Source: Clostridia bacterium | GTDB lineage: Bacteria > Bacillota > Clostridia > Oscillospirales > Acutalibacteraceae | Length of the DNA: 57,573 nucleotides | Assembly (NCBI GenBank): GCA_017430965.1 | Contig: JAFRLX010000038.1 | Span: forward strand, 1 to 57,573 | Reading direction: 5' to 3' | Part shown: piece by piece, positions 33,731 through 41,518 of the stretch | Position numbering within the stretch: position 1 is the stretch's first letter | Layout of the letters: the number at the start of each line of letters is the position of its first letter | Program-made: the position numbers and the translations under genes | The notes under the pieces: generated by a model | What the model was told of the DNA's origin: nothing | What the model saw: only the letters and a program-made list of their open reading frames with translations | The model's database searches: none

Positions 33731-34777
33731 ATGAAACGTTTTTTAGCATTGGTATTAGCTTTGAGCCTGTTATTGACAGCGTTTGCACAGTTGGTGAGCG
33801 ATTTTGCGGCAGGCAAACCGGCAGCGCCGGCAGCTGTGAGCGCATGGGCGACTTCCAAAACACAAATTCATGTGAGTTGGAGTCAGGTGAGCGGCGCCAA
33901 AGCGTATCAAGTGTATATAGCCAAAAAAGCAAACGGACAATATAAGAAACTGGCGGTTGTGAAGAAAAACAGTTATGAATCCAAAAAGCTCAAAGAGAAT
34001 ACTGCCTATTATTACAAAATCAAAGCAGTCAACGGTAAACAAGTGAGCGCTGCCTCCAAGGCGGCAGGAGCAAAAACCCATAAAAGTTACTCCGTTAAAA
34101 AGCTCAACAAAGCCTATTCACAGGTTGTCAATGCCTATTTCGGTAAATTCGGAAAGCCGACAGAAAAAACATACTTTGAGGAGTTTGATTATGCGTATCA
34201 CCACATTCAGTATTTTTTGCAGGGTGTGAATGTTGTCAGACTGCCGGATTTGAACAATGACGGCGTACCGGAATTGCTCATTTCTTATACCAACCGCCTC
34301 AAAGGCAGTTCGTATTCGCATGACGGCGGGCTGTATTATGTATATAACATTGGTGAAACGAACAGCAAGGATAGCGGCTTTTTCACTTGTATTTATTCCT
34401 TCCAAGGCGGGAAAGCAGTGCGCATCTATCTTCACAAGGCGGATGTGAACGGCTCCTGTGAGCCTTTCGAACGAAGAATTTTATTTAGGAAGATAAAGGG
34501 CACGACATATATGATTGAGCGCAGCGGCTCCAATGGTTATGCGGCTGTTGTGTATAAAGCGTTCAAAGGCGGCAAAATGCAAGCCGTTGCGAAATATTAC
34601 TGTGATTATAATACAATGAAATTTTATCGCAACAAGCAGCAAATCTCGTTTAAAACCTACCAAAGCTATGCACAAGACAGCAATTTTTCTTCTATAGCTT
34701 TACATGGAGGCAGAAGTACGACAAATGCCTTGCGCAGTGCGATGCAAAAGAATGTGCAAAGAATCAGTCAGTATTAA
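33731..34777 (+). CDS. Secreted FnIII protein with an EF-hand-like calcium loop
   Basis: A 348-aa exported protein: signal peptide (MKRFLALVLALSLLLTAFAQ), one fibronectin III domain (about 28-115; VSWSQVSGAKAYQVYIAKK, YYYKIKAVNGKQVSA), then a C-terminal domain of about 220 residues with DLNNDGVPELLI, a DxNxDGxxEL calcium-binding loop seen in many clostridial surface proteins. The FnIII sequence resembles those of the neighbouring BspA-type protein (SGYQVQIS, YKFRVRYYKA), suggesting shared origin. ATG 33731 follows AAGGAG; the longer frame opening at 33497 runs back into the upstream gene and its terminator. Partners or ligands are unknown. Confidence 0.85.
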   Translation: MKRFLALVLALSLLLTAFAQLVSDFAAGKPAAPAAVSAWATSKTQIHVSWSQVSGAKAYQVYIAKKANGQYKKLAVVKKNSYESKKLKENTAYYYKIKAVNGKQVSAASKAAGAKTHKSYSVKKLNKAYSQVVNAYFGKFGKPTEKTYFEEFDYAYHHIQYFLQGVNVVRLPDLNNDGVPELLISYTNRLKGSSYSHDGGLYYVYNIGETNSKDSGFFTCIYSFQGGKAVRIYLHKADVNGSCEPFERRILFRKIKGTTYMIERSGSNGYAAVVYKAFKGGKMQAVAKYYCDYNTMKFYRNKQQISFKTYQSYAQDSNFSSIALHGGRSTTNALRSAMQKNVQRISQY

Positions 34778-34804
34778 GATTTTTCGATATCAATTTCCTT
34801 TCGT

Positions 34805-34892
34805 TTGCCTTTGTCGGCAGCTTACATTGCCGCCGACAAAGGCAAAAAACACAAAAAAAGAACCTTGCACAAGCAAAGTTCTTTTTTTGTGT
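34805..34892. terminator. Two stacked hairpins between convergent genes
   Basis: TTGCCTTTGTCGGC/GCCGACAAAGGCAA arms (34805-34845) and then ACACAAAAAAAGAAC/GTTCTTTTTTTGTGT (34849-34863 and 34878-34892). The second has T-runs on both strands and is a good bidirectional terminator for the FnIII gene and the aldolase gene. Confidence 0.8.
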
Positions 34893-34896
34893 GTGA

Positions 34897-35835
34897 TTAT
34901 TTTGCAGCGCCTGTTGAGCCGAACACAACATCAATCTTGTGTTCCACAACCTCTTGAATAAGCTCTCTTGCGGGAGTGAGATACTGGCGCGGGTCGAAGT
35001 GTTTCGGGTTTTCGGCGAAGTGCTTTCTGACTGCCGCGGTCATCGCGATGCGGATGTCGGAGTCCACATTGACCTTGCACACTGCCATGCTCGCCGCCTT
35101 GCGCAACATATCTTCAGGAATGCCGATGGCATCGGGCATTTCACCGCCGAACTCGTTGATGATTTTGATGTGGTCCTGGTTGACACTGCTGGCGCCGTGA
35201 AGCACAATCGGGAAGCCGGGCAATCTCTTTTCGATTTCTTCTAAAATATCAAATCTTAACTGCGGCTTTTGACCGGGCTTAAATTTGTAAGCGCCGTGGC
35301 TGGTGCCGATCGCAATCGCAAGGGAATCCACACCGGTGCGGGTCACAAAATCTTCAACCTGCTCGGGTTTGGTGTAGGAAGCATCCTCAGCGGAAACATT
35401 GACTTCATCCTCTACACCGGCAAGGGTGCCGAGTTCGCCTTCGACTGTCACGCCGTGAGCGTGGGCATAGTCAACCACTTTCTTGGTCAGGGCGATGTTT
35501 TCTTCGTAAGGCAGGGAGGAACCGTCAATCATCACGGAGGTGAAGCCGCCGTCGATGCAGGATTTGCAGGTCTCAAAATCGGGACCGTGGTCGAGGTGCA
35601 GGGCAATCGGCAAACCGGTTTCATCGGCTGCCGCTTTTACCATGGCGACCAGGTAATCGTGGGAAGCATACTTTCTTGCACCGGCAGAGCATTGCAATAT
35701 TACGGGTGCATTGAGCTTCTTGGCGGCTCTGGTAATGCCTTGGATAATTTCCATATTGTTAATATTAAAAGCGCCAATGGCGTAACCGCCCTTGTAGGCT
35801 TTTTCGAACATTTCCTTTGTGGTAACGAGTGGCAT
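34897..35835 (-). CDS. fba: Class II fructose-bisphosphate (ketose-bisphosphate) aldolase
   Basis: A 312-aa zinc aldolase that interconverts fructose-1,6-bisphosphate and two triose phosphates in glycolysis; relatives act on tagatose-bisphosphate. Zinc and active-site motifs: AFNINNMEII, VILQCSAGARKY, HLDHGPDFETCKSCIDGGFTSVMIDGS (zinc His, here shortened to HLDHGPDF), VEGELGTLAGVED (zinc Glu region), IAIGTSHGAYKF, IVLHGASSV (zinc His) and CKVNVDSDIRIAMTAAVR. The length fits the class IIA/B gatY-fba branch. It is transcribed alone from a promoter at 35872-35901; AAAGGAG precedes the ATG. No sugar-specific genes flank it. Confidence 0.95.
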   Translation of the reverse strand: MPLVTTKEMFEKAYKGGYAIGAFNINNMEIIQGITRAAKKLNAPVILQCSAGARKYASHDYLVAMVKAAADETGLPIALHLDHGPDFETCKSCIDGGFTSVMIDGSSLPYEENIALTKKVVDYAHAHGVTVEGELGTLAGVEDEVNVSAEDASYTKPEQVEDFVTRTGVDSLAIAIGTSHGAYKFKPGQKPQLRFDILEEIEKRLPGFPIVLHGASSVNQDHIKIINEFGGEMPDAIGIPEDMLRKAASMAVCKVNVDSDIRIAMTAAVRKHFAENPKHFDPRQYLTPARELIQEVVEHKIDVVFGSTGAAK

Positions 35836-35871
35836 AGTTTTACTCTCCTTTTTATTTAATAAGTTGAAATC

Positions 35872-35901
35872 ATTATACCATTATCCGCGCGCATAATACA
35901 A
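35872..35901 (-). promoter_or_regulatory. fba promoter
   Basis: On the minus strand TTGTAT (35901-35896), 18-base spacer, TATAAT (35877-35872), 36 bases before the start codon. Confidence 0.7.
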
Positions 35902-36240
35902 GTCGCAAATTCACTAATTTTGTGTGTTTAAATCCGGCAGTTGCGCCCACGCGCTTTGCAAAGCACCGACAGGCGTGTGCCGACAGCGCATAAAAAGGAT
36001 GAACAGGCGCCCCACCAAAAAAGTTTTCAACAAGCTTTTTGTGCCGAAAGAGGGCGCAAAAATGTCGATTTTTGGTGAAAAGACGGTGGTTGACACACAC
36101 TTTTCAATAGTATCAACAAAGTTTTCAACATTTTATTGTTGAAAACTTTAGGGCAGAGAGATGTGAATATTCCTTTCTTTTGAAGCAAATACTAACGATA
36201 TTAGAAGGAATCATAATACCACACTGTAGCGGAGGAAACT
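35902..36240 (+). other. Intergenic region with a perfect 13-bp palindrome
   Basis: AAAGTTTTCAACA (36118-36130) and TGTTGAAAACTTT (36137-36149) form an exact hairpin with a TTTTAT loop. The decamer GTTTTCAACA also occurs at about 36023. No open frame with a ribosome site is seen here. The hairpin precedes the small gene at 36241 by 90 bases and could be an operator or mRNA structure. It is not a convincing replication-origin signal. Confidence 0.4.
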
Positions 36241-36507
36241 ATGTTAAAAGGAGTCAATCGCCAGGTGCTGGAGGTCAGTGAACCGGACAGCCGCTATTTT
36301 GAAAGAATACTGTTTGTTGTCAAGCCCGAGTTTGCGGCACTGTCTGCTGCAAAGCTGCTCAAAGAAGCGCAGGCACAGGTAAAAAAAGGGGGTTCTGCGC
36401 CGCCGAAAATGGGAAAACCCGCGCCGGAAAAGCGCGGGCTATATGTAGCCATTATGGTTTTGGGAGCGGCACTGGCAGGCACTATTCTTGCACTGGTGCT
36501 AAAGTAA
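36241..36507 (+). CDS. Small single-TM protein (88 aa), unknown function
   Basis: An 88-aa protein with a soluble N-terminal 60 residues (MLKGVNRQVLEVSEPDSRYF, then RILFVVKPEFAALSA) and one C-terminal membrane helix (YVAIMVLGAALAGTILALVL), so tail-anchored in topology. Comparable short proteins starting MLKGVN...EV are, from memory, found in other Clostridia; function unknown. GCGGAGG precedes ATG 36241. Its last 26 bases overlap the 3' end of the convergent LCP-like gene, with no room for a terminator between them. Confidence 0.65.
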   Translation: MLKGVNRQVLEVSEPDSRYFERILFVVKPEFAALSAAKLLKEAQAQVKKGGSAPPKMGKPAPEKRGLYVAIMVLGAALAGTILALVLK

Positions 36508-37456
36508 AGGCAGAGTGAATCGCAGCAATGCCTTTTTTGGAAAAGGTAAATATTTCCTTATCACCGCTTCCCGAAAAACTCCCCTGCGGTGTCAGCACCG
36601 CGAGTTTAAAATCGGTGGCGGCAATAAATTCAATGGCATCTAATTCGTTGACATAGTCTTCCGAAGAAAAGTTGCTGTCGATATATGTCATTTTGTAAGT
36701 GAATTTATCGGGATCGCGTGTCACATACTTTTGTTTGCAGTATTGCTCATACAGGGACTTGAGCAGTTGTGCCTGCATGGTGTAGGTGGCTTCTTTCCCG
36801 CCCTGCCATTCATCAAACAGCAGCAGCTTGACAAAAGTATCAAAGGGCAAATCCTGTTTGCCGGCTTTGAGAGAGACCGTGTAATTTGTGGTGGAAAACT
36901 GCAAATCCTGAGCAATATCGACCTGCACGGTTTTGCCGAATTCCGTTAAAAGAAATTTATAGCCGTTTTGTGTGGCGCAGAAGTAGCGGTCAAAATCGAT
37001 GTCGAACAGGCGCTCCAAGCTGTACTCGATTTGTGTGACACCGCCGAGCTTAAACTCCTCTTGCAGGGTTTTGCCGCCGCTGTCTTTTGTTTGCAGCGGA
37101 ACGGAAATGAGGGTGCTCTTGCGCTCGGTCATATTGATGCCGACCATAAACACATTATACAGCTCGCTTTCCCCCGGAGAGGTCACGGCGATTAACAGAT
37201 TGCGCTTGCCCTCCATCTCTTTAATTTCGATTTTCTCGCTTGGTTCTTCGGTTGTGGTTTCGGTGGTTTCGCCGATGAACATATTGGTAAAAGAACCGTA
37301 TTTATAATCAATATAGACATAGGTGCCGAGCATCACCACGACAATGACAATCAGCAGAGAAAACACAATGCGCTTTGAAGTGGAATCAAAGCCTTTTTGC
37401 GGGTCGTTAAAATTGGTGGAAACACTGCGTTTATTCTTGTTCTTGTTTTTCTTCAT
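36482..37456 (-). CDS. Degenerate LytR-CpsA-Psr (LCP) family protein
   Basis: A 324-aa protein with a basic N-terminus, one membrane helix (about 29-50), a Thr/Glu linker and an extracytoplasmic domain that follows the LCP pattern: NVFMVGINMTERKSTLISVP, then GGVTQIEYSLERLFDIDFDRYF and GYKFLLTEFGKTVQVDI. LCP enzymes transfer undecaprenyl-linked glycopolymers to peptidoglycan. The usual SIPRDT is SVPLQT, so the pyrophosphate-binding Arg and Asp are missing, and the LN-x-A-x-x-x-GG segment has drifted to LQEEFKLGG; catalysis is doubtful. It is the last gene of a four-gene minus-strand operon and overlaps the previous gene by 26 bases. Start ATG 37456 with AAGGGT upstream. Confidence 0.65.
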   Translation of the reverse strand: MKKNKNKNKRSVSTNFNDPQKGFDSTSKRIVFSLLIVIVVVMLGTYVYIDYKYGSFTNMFIGETTETTTEEPSEKIEIKEMEGKRNLLIAVTSPGESELYNVFMVGINMTERKSTLISVPLQTKDSGGKTLQEEFKLGGVTQIEYSLERLFDIDFDRYFCATQNGYKFLLTEFGKTVQVDIAQDLQFSTTNYTVSLKAGKQDLPFDTFVKLLLFDEWQGGKEATYTMQAQLLKSLYEQYCKQKYVTRDPDKFTYKMTYIDSNFSSEDYVNELDAIEFIAATDFKLAVLTPQGSFSGSGDKEIFTFSKKGIAAIHSAFTLAPVQE

Positions 37457-38030
37457 TTTTAATACCCTTAAAACTCTTTTTTAATAGCAAAGCGCCCAAA
37501 ACAATGCACGCTGCGCCTGCAACATAGCAGGCAAAGCGCCAATAGATTTTTCCCTCTGCGTAGGAAGCCTCAAACAAGGCGCCAAGCTTTCCAACAGGTT
37601 TTTCAAAGCAGTAGGTTCTGCCGTCCTTAGCTAAATAGGTGTAGCGCTCTGCAGTGGTTTGAATGACGGAGTGGTTGGTGATACCCGGCTCCACATTCTC
37701 TTTTTTTGCATGTGCGGAATAGGTGGTAAAGTTCGTTTCCTGCTCATAGTAAAGGCTGCCGTTGCGGTAGACAATGTAATAGAGAACGCGGTGGTCCTTG
37801 ACATTGTTGAAATAGTCATACTTAGTGACATCCCGCAACAAAACATGAGAATAGTGGTACTGCAGCAAGCCCTTGTCCTCCAGCACAAAAGGATATTGGG
37901 TGCGAAAGAGCAGGGCAGTGACAATGAGCACGGCACCGAGCACAATCAAAGCAACGAAAAGCACGCGGCGGCGTGTTTTTTTTCGTTCTTTTTCATAGTT
38001 TTCAACAAGATTTTGAATGTTTTCTTCCAT
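37431..38030 (-). CDS. Two-TM membrane protein with an extracytoplasmic domain, unknown
   Basis: A 199-aa protein: a charged N-terminus predicted helical (ENIQNLVENYEKERKKTRRR), membrane helix one (about 23-43), an outside domain of about 115 residues with many Tyr residues (LLQYHYSHVLLRDVTKYDYF), membrane helix two (about 166-184) and a charged tail. No family recognised. It overlaps the metallophosphoesterase stop by one base and the LCP-like start by 26 bases, so the products are probably made in fixed ratio and may act together at the membrane. Confidence 0.7.
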   Translation of the reverse strand: MEENIQNLVENYEKERKKTRRRVLFVALIVLGAVLIVTALLFRTQYPFVLEDKGLLQYHYSHVLLRDVTKYDYFNNVKDHRVLYYIVYRNGSLYYEQETNFTTYSAHAKKENVEPGITNHSVIQTTAERYTYLAKDGRTYCFEKPVGKLGALFEASYAEGKIYWRFACYVAGAACIVLGALLLKKSFKGIKNEEKQEQE

Positions 38031-39325
38031 TATTTACCTGCCTTTTCCTGCTGCTTATTGAGCGTTTGCATGGTTACTTCTTCTTTACCTTCAAAATCAT
38101 ATTTGTCCTGATAGTAGTTTTCGGGAGAAATGGTAAGGCTGCCGTCACTCCCGCAGCCGATGAGGGTGCAGCCTCTCTGCGAGCCGAGATTTTTAATGTT
38201 TTTATAGACCAGGCAGTCACAGGAAAGCCCGTAGGTTAAGCGCACGCCCCTATATTCAAAAGAAAAATTGTTGGTGTGGTCGTGTCCGCAGAAAATGCTG
38301 TCGGTCGAACCGTTGTCGAGAACAGCTTCAAACATAGTGTCATCCCCGCTGCCGCAGTAAATGTAGGGCGCCTTTTCTTCACCCATAAAGCCGTAGATGT
38401 AGCGGGTGTCGGCAGTGTCGCGATAGCCGTTATTCTTGTAGTTTTCCCAAGCGGTTTTGTATTCGGCAAGCGGAATGTGGAAAAACAAAGAGGATTTGAC
38501 AATGCTGAATTGTTTGGCGTATTCGCTGCGCGTGTCGGTATCTTTAATCTCGGCAATCACCTGCTTGTTCAGCTCTGTCAGGTTATTGACTGTATTTTTG
38601 TACCATTCTATTTGGTCGGCGTGAAGATTGTCGTATTCCTCACTAAAGCCCCACTTGTCCCCTTCGCGGTAGGCGTGTGAATCGAGCATAATCAGGGAGC
38701 GGGTAATCACACCGTCACTGTTTTTGACATTAATGGCATAGTTGCCTTCTCCCGAAACAGCCTCGCTGCCTCTTTGAAACAGGCAGTATTCACTGCAGCC
38801 TTCCAAGCGCTCTGCAAGCGCACTTTCATCTAAATAGGAAAATCCCTGGTATTCGTGATTGCCGAAGCTGTATGCCCAGTATACGCCGAGGCGGTTCATC
38901 ATGGTGGTCAGCAGCTTCAATTCGTTGGCGTTATTGAAGGTGCCGCTTTGCGGAACCGGGAAAAAGGCATCGCCCGTGATAATCACCAAATCCGGCTTCT
39001 CGGTGCGCACCATGGTTTCCACGGTTTTCATCACCTGTTTATCGTTCGCCACTGTCAAAAAAGCAGAGCCCAGGTGAATATCGGTCAACTGCATTACCTT
39101 CAGTTCCCTGTCTGTCGTGAAGGTGTAGCAGCCTGTTTCATCATCCAGGACCGGTTTTAACTGTTTGTCCATGGCAACCGGCTCGATGGCTTCGGCAAAC
39201 TTCATGTCGATCGCCGTGCTAATGACATTGGCAAGCGCAATCAGTGCCGCTACAGCAAGGATGCAGCCGAAAAACCAAAGCAGGATTCTCACAAAAAGAT
39301 TGCGCTTTTTCTTTTGCTTAGCCAT
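38030..39325 (-). CDS. Membrane-anchored calcineurin-like metallophosphoesterase
   Basis: A 431-aa protein with an N-terminal membrane helix (about 9-30) and an extracytoplasmic metallophosphoesterase domain. The binuclear metal motifs are in order: QLTDIHLGS (D-x-H), IITGDAFF (GD), SFGNHEYQG (GNHE), LDSHAYR and FCGHDHTNNF (GHDH). Substrate unknown; related enzymes cleave phosphodiesters, nucleotides or lipid-linked phosphates. Placement between an SDR and two wall-like membrane proteins hints at an envelope substrate, but this is inference. Its start overlaps the SDR stop by eight bases. Confidence 0.88.
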   Translation of the reverse strand: MAKQKKKRNLFVRILLWFFGCILAVAALIALANVISTAIDMKFAEAIEPVAMDKQLKPVLDDETGCYTFTTDRELKVMQLTDIHLGSAFLTVANDKQVMKTVETMVRTEKPDLVIITGDAFFPVPQSGTFNNANELKLLTTMMNRLGVYWAYSFGNHEYQGFSYLDESALAERLEGCSEYCLFQRGSEAVSGEGNYAINVKNSDGVITRSLIMLDSHAYREGDKWGFSEEYDNLHADQIEWYKNTVNNLTELNKQVIAEIKDTDTRSEYAKQFSIVKSSLFFHIPLAEYKTAWENYKNNGYRDTADTRYIYGFMGEEKAPYIYCGSGDDTMFEAVLDNGSTDSIFCGHDHTNNFSFEYRGVRLTYGLSCDCLVYKNIKNLGSQRGCTLIGCGSDGSLTISPENYYQDKYDFEGKEEVTMQTLNKQQEKAGK

Positions 39326-40040
39326 TTAAAAATCCTCCGTCCACCGTAATGGTCTGCCCTGTAATAAAAGAGGCTTCCTCACTGAGTAAAAACTTAACGG
39401 TTTTGGCAATGTCTTCACCGGTGCCGATTCTTTCCAGCGGTGTGGCAAGGCGCAGTGCCTCTAATTCTTCCGGGGAAAGGTTGGCATTCATCGGTGTGTC
39501 AATCACGCCGGGGGCAATGCAGTTGACACGAATGCCGCTGCGCCCGAGCTCTGCCGCAAGCGCTTGGGTAAAGGCAATGAGCGCTGCTTTGCTCGCCGAA
39601 TACAGCGCCTCGGTGGCGGCGCCGCGCACACCCCAAACCGAAGAAATGTTGATGATATTGCCGCGCTTTTGCGCGAGCATATGCGGGACTGCTCTTGCGC
39701 TCGCTTTATATGCCGCTGCAAAATTAACCGCCAGCAAGCGGTCTACTGCGGCATCCTCCACACACTGGAAGCAGTTGACAAGCGAAATGCCGGCGTTATT
39801 GATGAGAGCATCCGCGCCTCCGTTAAAAATTTCTTTTGCATAAGTAAACATCGCATCCAATGCGGCGGTATCGGCAACATCAGCCTGAAAAATGTGGGCA
39901 TTTTTATAGCTTTGCTGCAACTGTTGTGCACTTTGTGCAGAGCGGTGGTAGCAAATGAGCACCTCATCTGCGTTTTGCAAAAGCGCCTCACTGATAGCCA
40001 GCCCTATGCCGGAGGCGCCTCCGGTTACAATGATTTTCAT
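39318..40040 (-). CDS. Short-chain dehydrogenase/reductase (FabG-like)
   Basis: A 240-aa classical SDR. Cofactor motif TGGASGIGLAI (residues 6-16), NNAGIS, the catalytic Ser of NISSVWG, YSASK (Tyr-x-x-x-Lys) and the C-terminal FITGQTITVDGGF typical of 3-oxoacyl-ACP reductases. Substrate cannot be fixed; no fatty-acid synthesis genes are adjacent, so a role other than FabG proper is likely. It is the first gene of the operon that continues with the metallophosphoesterase, 2-TM and LCP-like genes; GAGGAAAG precedes the ATG. Confidence 0.9.
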   Translation of the reverse strand: MKIIVTGGASGIGLAISEALLQNADEVLICYHRSAQSAQQLQQSYKNAHIFQADVADTAALDAMFTYAKEIFNGGADALINNAGISLVNCFQCVEDAAVDRLLAVNFAAAYKASARAVPHMLAQKRGNIINISSVWGVRGAATEALYSASKAALIAFTQALAAELGRSGIRVNCIAPGVIDTPMNANLSPEELEALRLATPLERIGTGEDIAKTVKFLLSEEASFITGQTITVDGGFLNG

Positions 40041-40402
40041 AACTTTCCTCTAATTTACAATTTATTAATAGTTTTTTCACTTATATGTACTACTATATAA
40101 TTATAAACCTATTATATATGAAAGCCCGGCAAAAAACAATTGAAAAATGCAGGGGATTATACAATTTGACTAATTGTATAAAAATACCAATGTCTATATG
40201 TAGTGGGTGAGCCGATTTGTCTATACAAGAATTAGACACGAAATGAAATTTATACAAATATTTTCAAAAAATCAACTCTTTTTACTTGCATTTTGCTAAT
40301 AACTATGTTAAAATTCACATACGAAGTGAAAAGTTTTTGTTCATATTGTTTATGTGCAAAATCACGAAAGTGAGCTTTCACAAATCAAAATGTTAGGGGG
40401 AA
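40041..40402 (+). other. Divergent regulatory region with palindromes upstream of the CdaR-like gene
   Basis: No gene. TATACAATT (40158-40166) and AATTGTATA (40172-40180) form a perfect 9-bp inverted repeat; nearby TGTCTA/TAGACA (about 40218-40239) is a second inverted repeat, and TATACAA recurs around 40223 and 40251. These are plausible operator sites, given a transcription factor gene next door. The rightward promoter is at 40286-40314. Confidence 0.5.
40286..40314 (+). promoter_or_regulatory. Candidate promoter of the cdaR-like/ftsEX operon
   Basis: TTGCAT (40286-40291), 17-base spacer, TAAAAT (40309-40314), about 90 bases before the start codon. Confidence 0.6.
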
Positions 40403-41494
40403 ATGAGTGTGTCTAACAGGATTTTCCAGGGTATTATCCACCAAATGAAGGATGCCGCCGGCGCAACAGTCGGTGTAATAGATGAAGCCGGAATCGTTGT
40501 TTCCTGCAGTGATCTCGGTAAAATCGGAGAAATCAACACCGCAAATCCCGAAAAGATTTTCGGGAGTGACGGCGTGAGTGTCGTGGGCAACTACACTTAC
40601 CGCAATTTCGGCTCCGTTTCCAAGGCGGAATATGCTGTTTTTGTGGAAGGCGTGGATGAAAGCGCCAAAAAGAACGCCTGCATCATTGCGGTGGCGTTGA
40701 GTAACATCAAGCAGCTGTATGATGAAAAACACGACAGAAGCAATTTCATCAAAAATGTGATTTTAGATAACATCCTTCCGGGTGATATCTATTTGAAAGC
40801 GCGCGAATTGCACTTCAACAACGAGGTCTCTCATGCGGTGCTGTTAATCAGAACACCCAGCAAGAGCGACATTTCCGTGTTCGATGCCATTCAAAATCTT
40901 TTCCCCGACAGGAATAAAGATTTTGTTGTCAGTGTCAACGAAACCGACATTGCCTTGATTAAAGAGGTAAACAACACCGTTTCCTTTAAAGAGCTTGAAG
41001 AGCTTGCCTCCACCATTTGCGATGCCGTTCAAAAAGAATTCGGCATTAAGATCGTGGTTGGTATCGGCTCCTGCGTTGTGGGCATTAAGAACTTGGCATC
41101 TTCTTTCCGCGAAAGCCAGGTTGCGCTGGAAGTCATGAAGGTGTTTGACACCGAGAAAAACATTGTCAGCTACAACAACTTGGGCATTGCAAGGCTCATT
41201 TACCAGCTTCCCACCACCTTGTGCGAGATGTTCTTAAGTGAGGTTATGAAAAAAGGGTCTCTGGATTCTCTTGACCAAGAAACACTGCTGACCATTCAAA
41301 AGTTCTTTGAGAACAACCTCAATGTTTCCGAAACCTCCAGAAGGTTGTTTGTTCACAGAAACACCCTTGTGTACAGAGTGGAGAAAATCAAGAAGCTCAC
41401 AGGGCTTGACTTGCGCGAGTTTGACGATGCGATTGTATTTAAAGTAGCCTTAATGGTTAAAAAATATCTTGATTCCAATCCGGTAAAATATTAA
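40403..41494 (+). CDS. CdaR/PucR-family transcriptional regulator
   Basis: A 363-aa protein. The N-terminal 120 residues resemble a PAS-like sensor (ATVGVIDEAGIVVSCSDLG), the middle is a GGDEF-like degenerate domain (VVGIGSCVVGIKNLASSF, SQVALEVMKVF) typical of CdaR/PucR proteins, and the C-terminus is a PucR-type helix-turn-helix (FFENNLNVSETSRRLFVHRN, then LVYRVEKIKKLTGLDLREFD). Relatives respond to sugar diacids, purines or amino acids. Here it is followed after 24 bases by ftsE with no terminator, so it may regulate its own operon and divisome hydrolases. Start ATG 40403 is only a few bases after AGGGGG; GTG 40409, two codons in, has better spacing and may be the true start. Confidence 0.85.
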   Translation: MSVSNRIFQGIIHQMKDAAGATVGVIDEAGIVVSCSDLGKIGEINTANPEKIFGSDGVSVVGNYTYRNFGSVSKAEYAVFVEGVDESAKKNACIIAVALSNIKQLYDEKHDRSNFIKNVILDNILPGDIYLKARELHFNNEVSHAVLLIRTPSKSDISVFDAIQNLFPDRNKDFVVSVNETDIALIKEVNNTVSFKELEELASTICDAVQKEFGIKIVVGIGSCVVGIKNLASSFRESQVALEVMKVFDTEKNIVSYNNLGIARLIYQLPTTLCEMFLSEVMKKGSLDSLDQETLLTIQKFFENNLNVSETSRRLFVHRNTLVYRVEKIKKLTGLDLREFDDAIVFKVALMVKKYLDSNPVKY

Positions 41495-41518
41495 AATATA
41501 AGTTAGGGAGAGCTTATT

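Noticed and set aside
36010-36150. Replication-origin / DnaA-box cluster suggested by repeated GTTTTCAACA
   Set aside because: The decamer differs from the DnaA box TTATCCACA, and no dnaA, dnaN or parA genes are adjacent.
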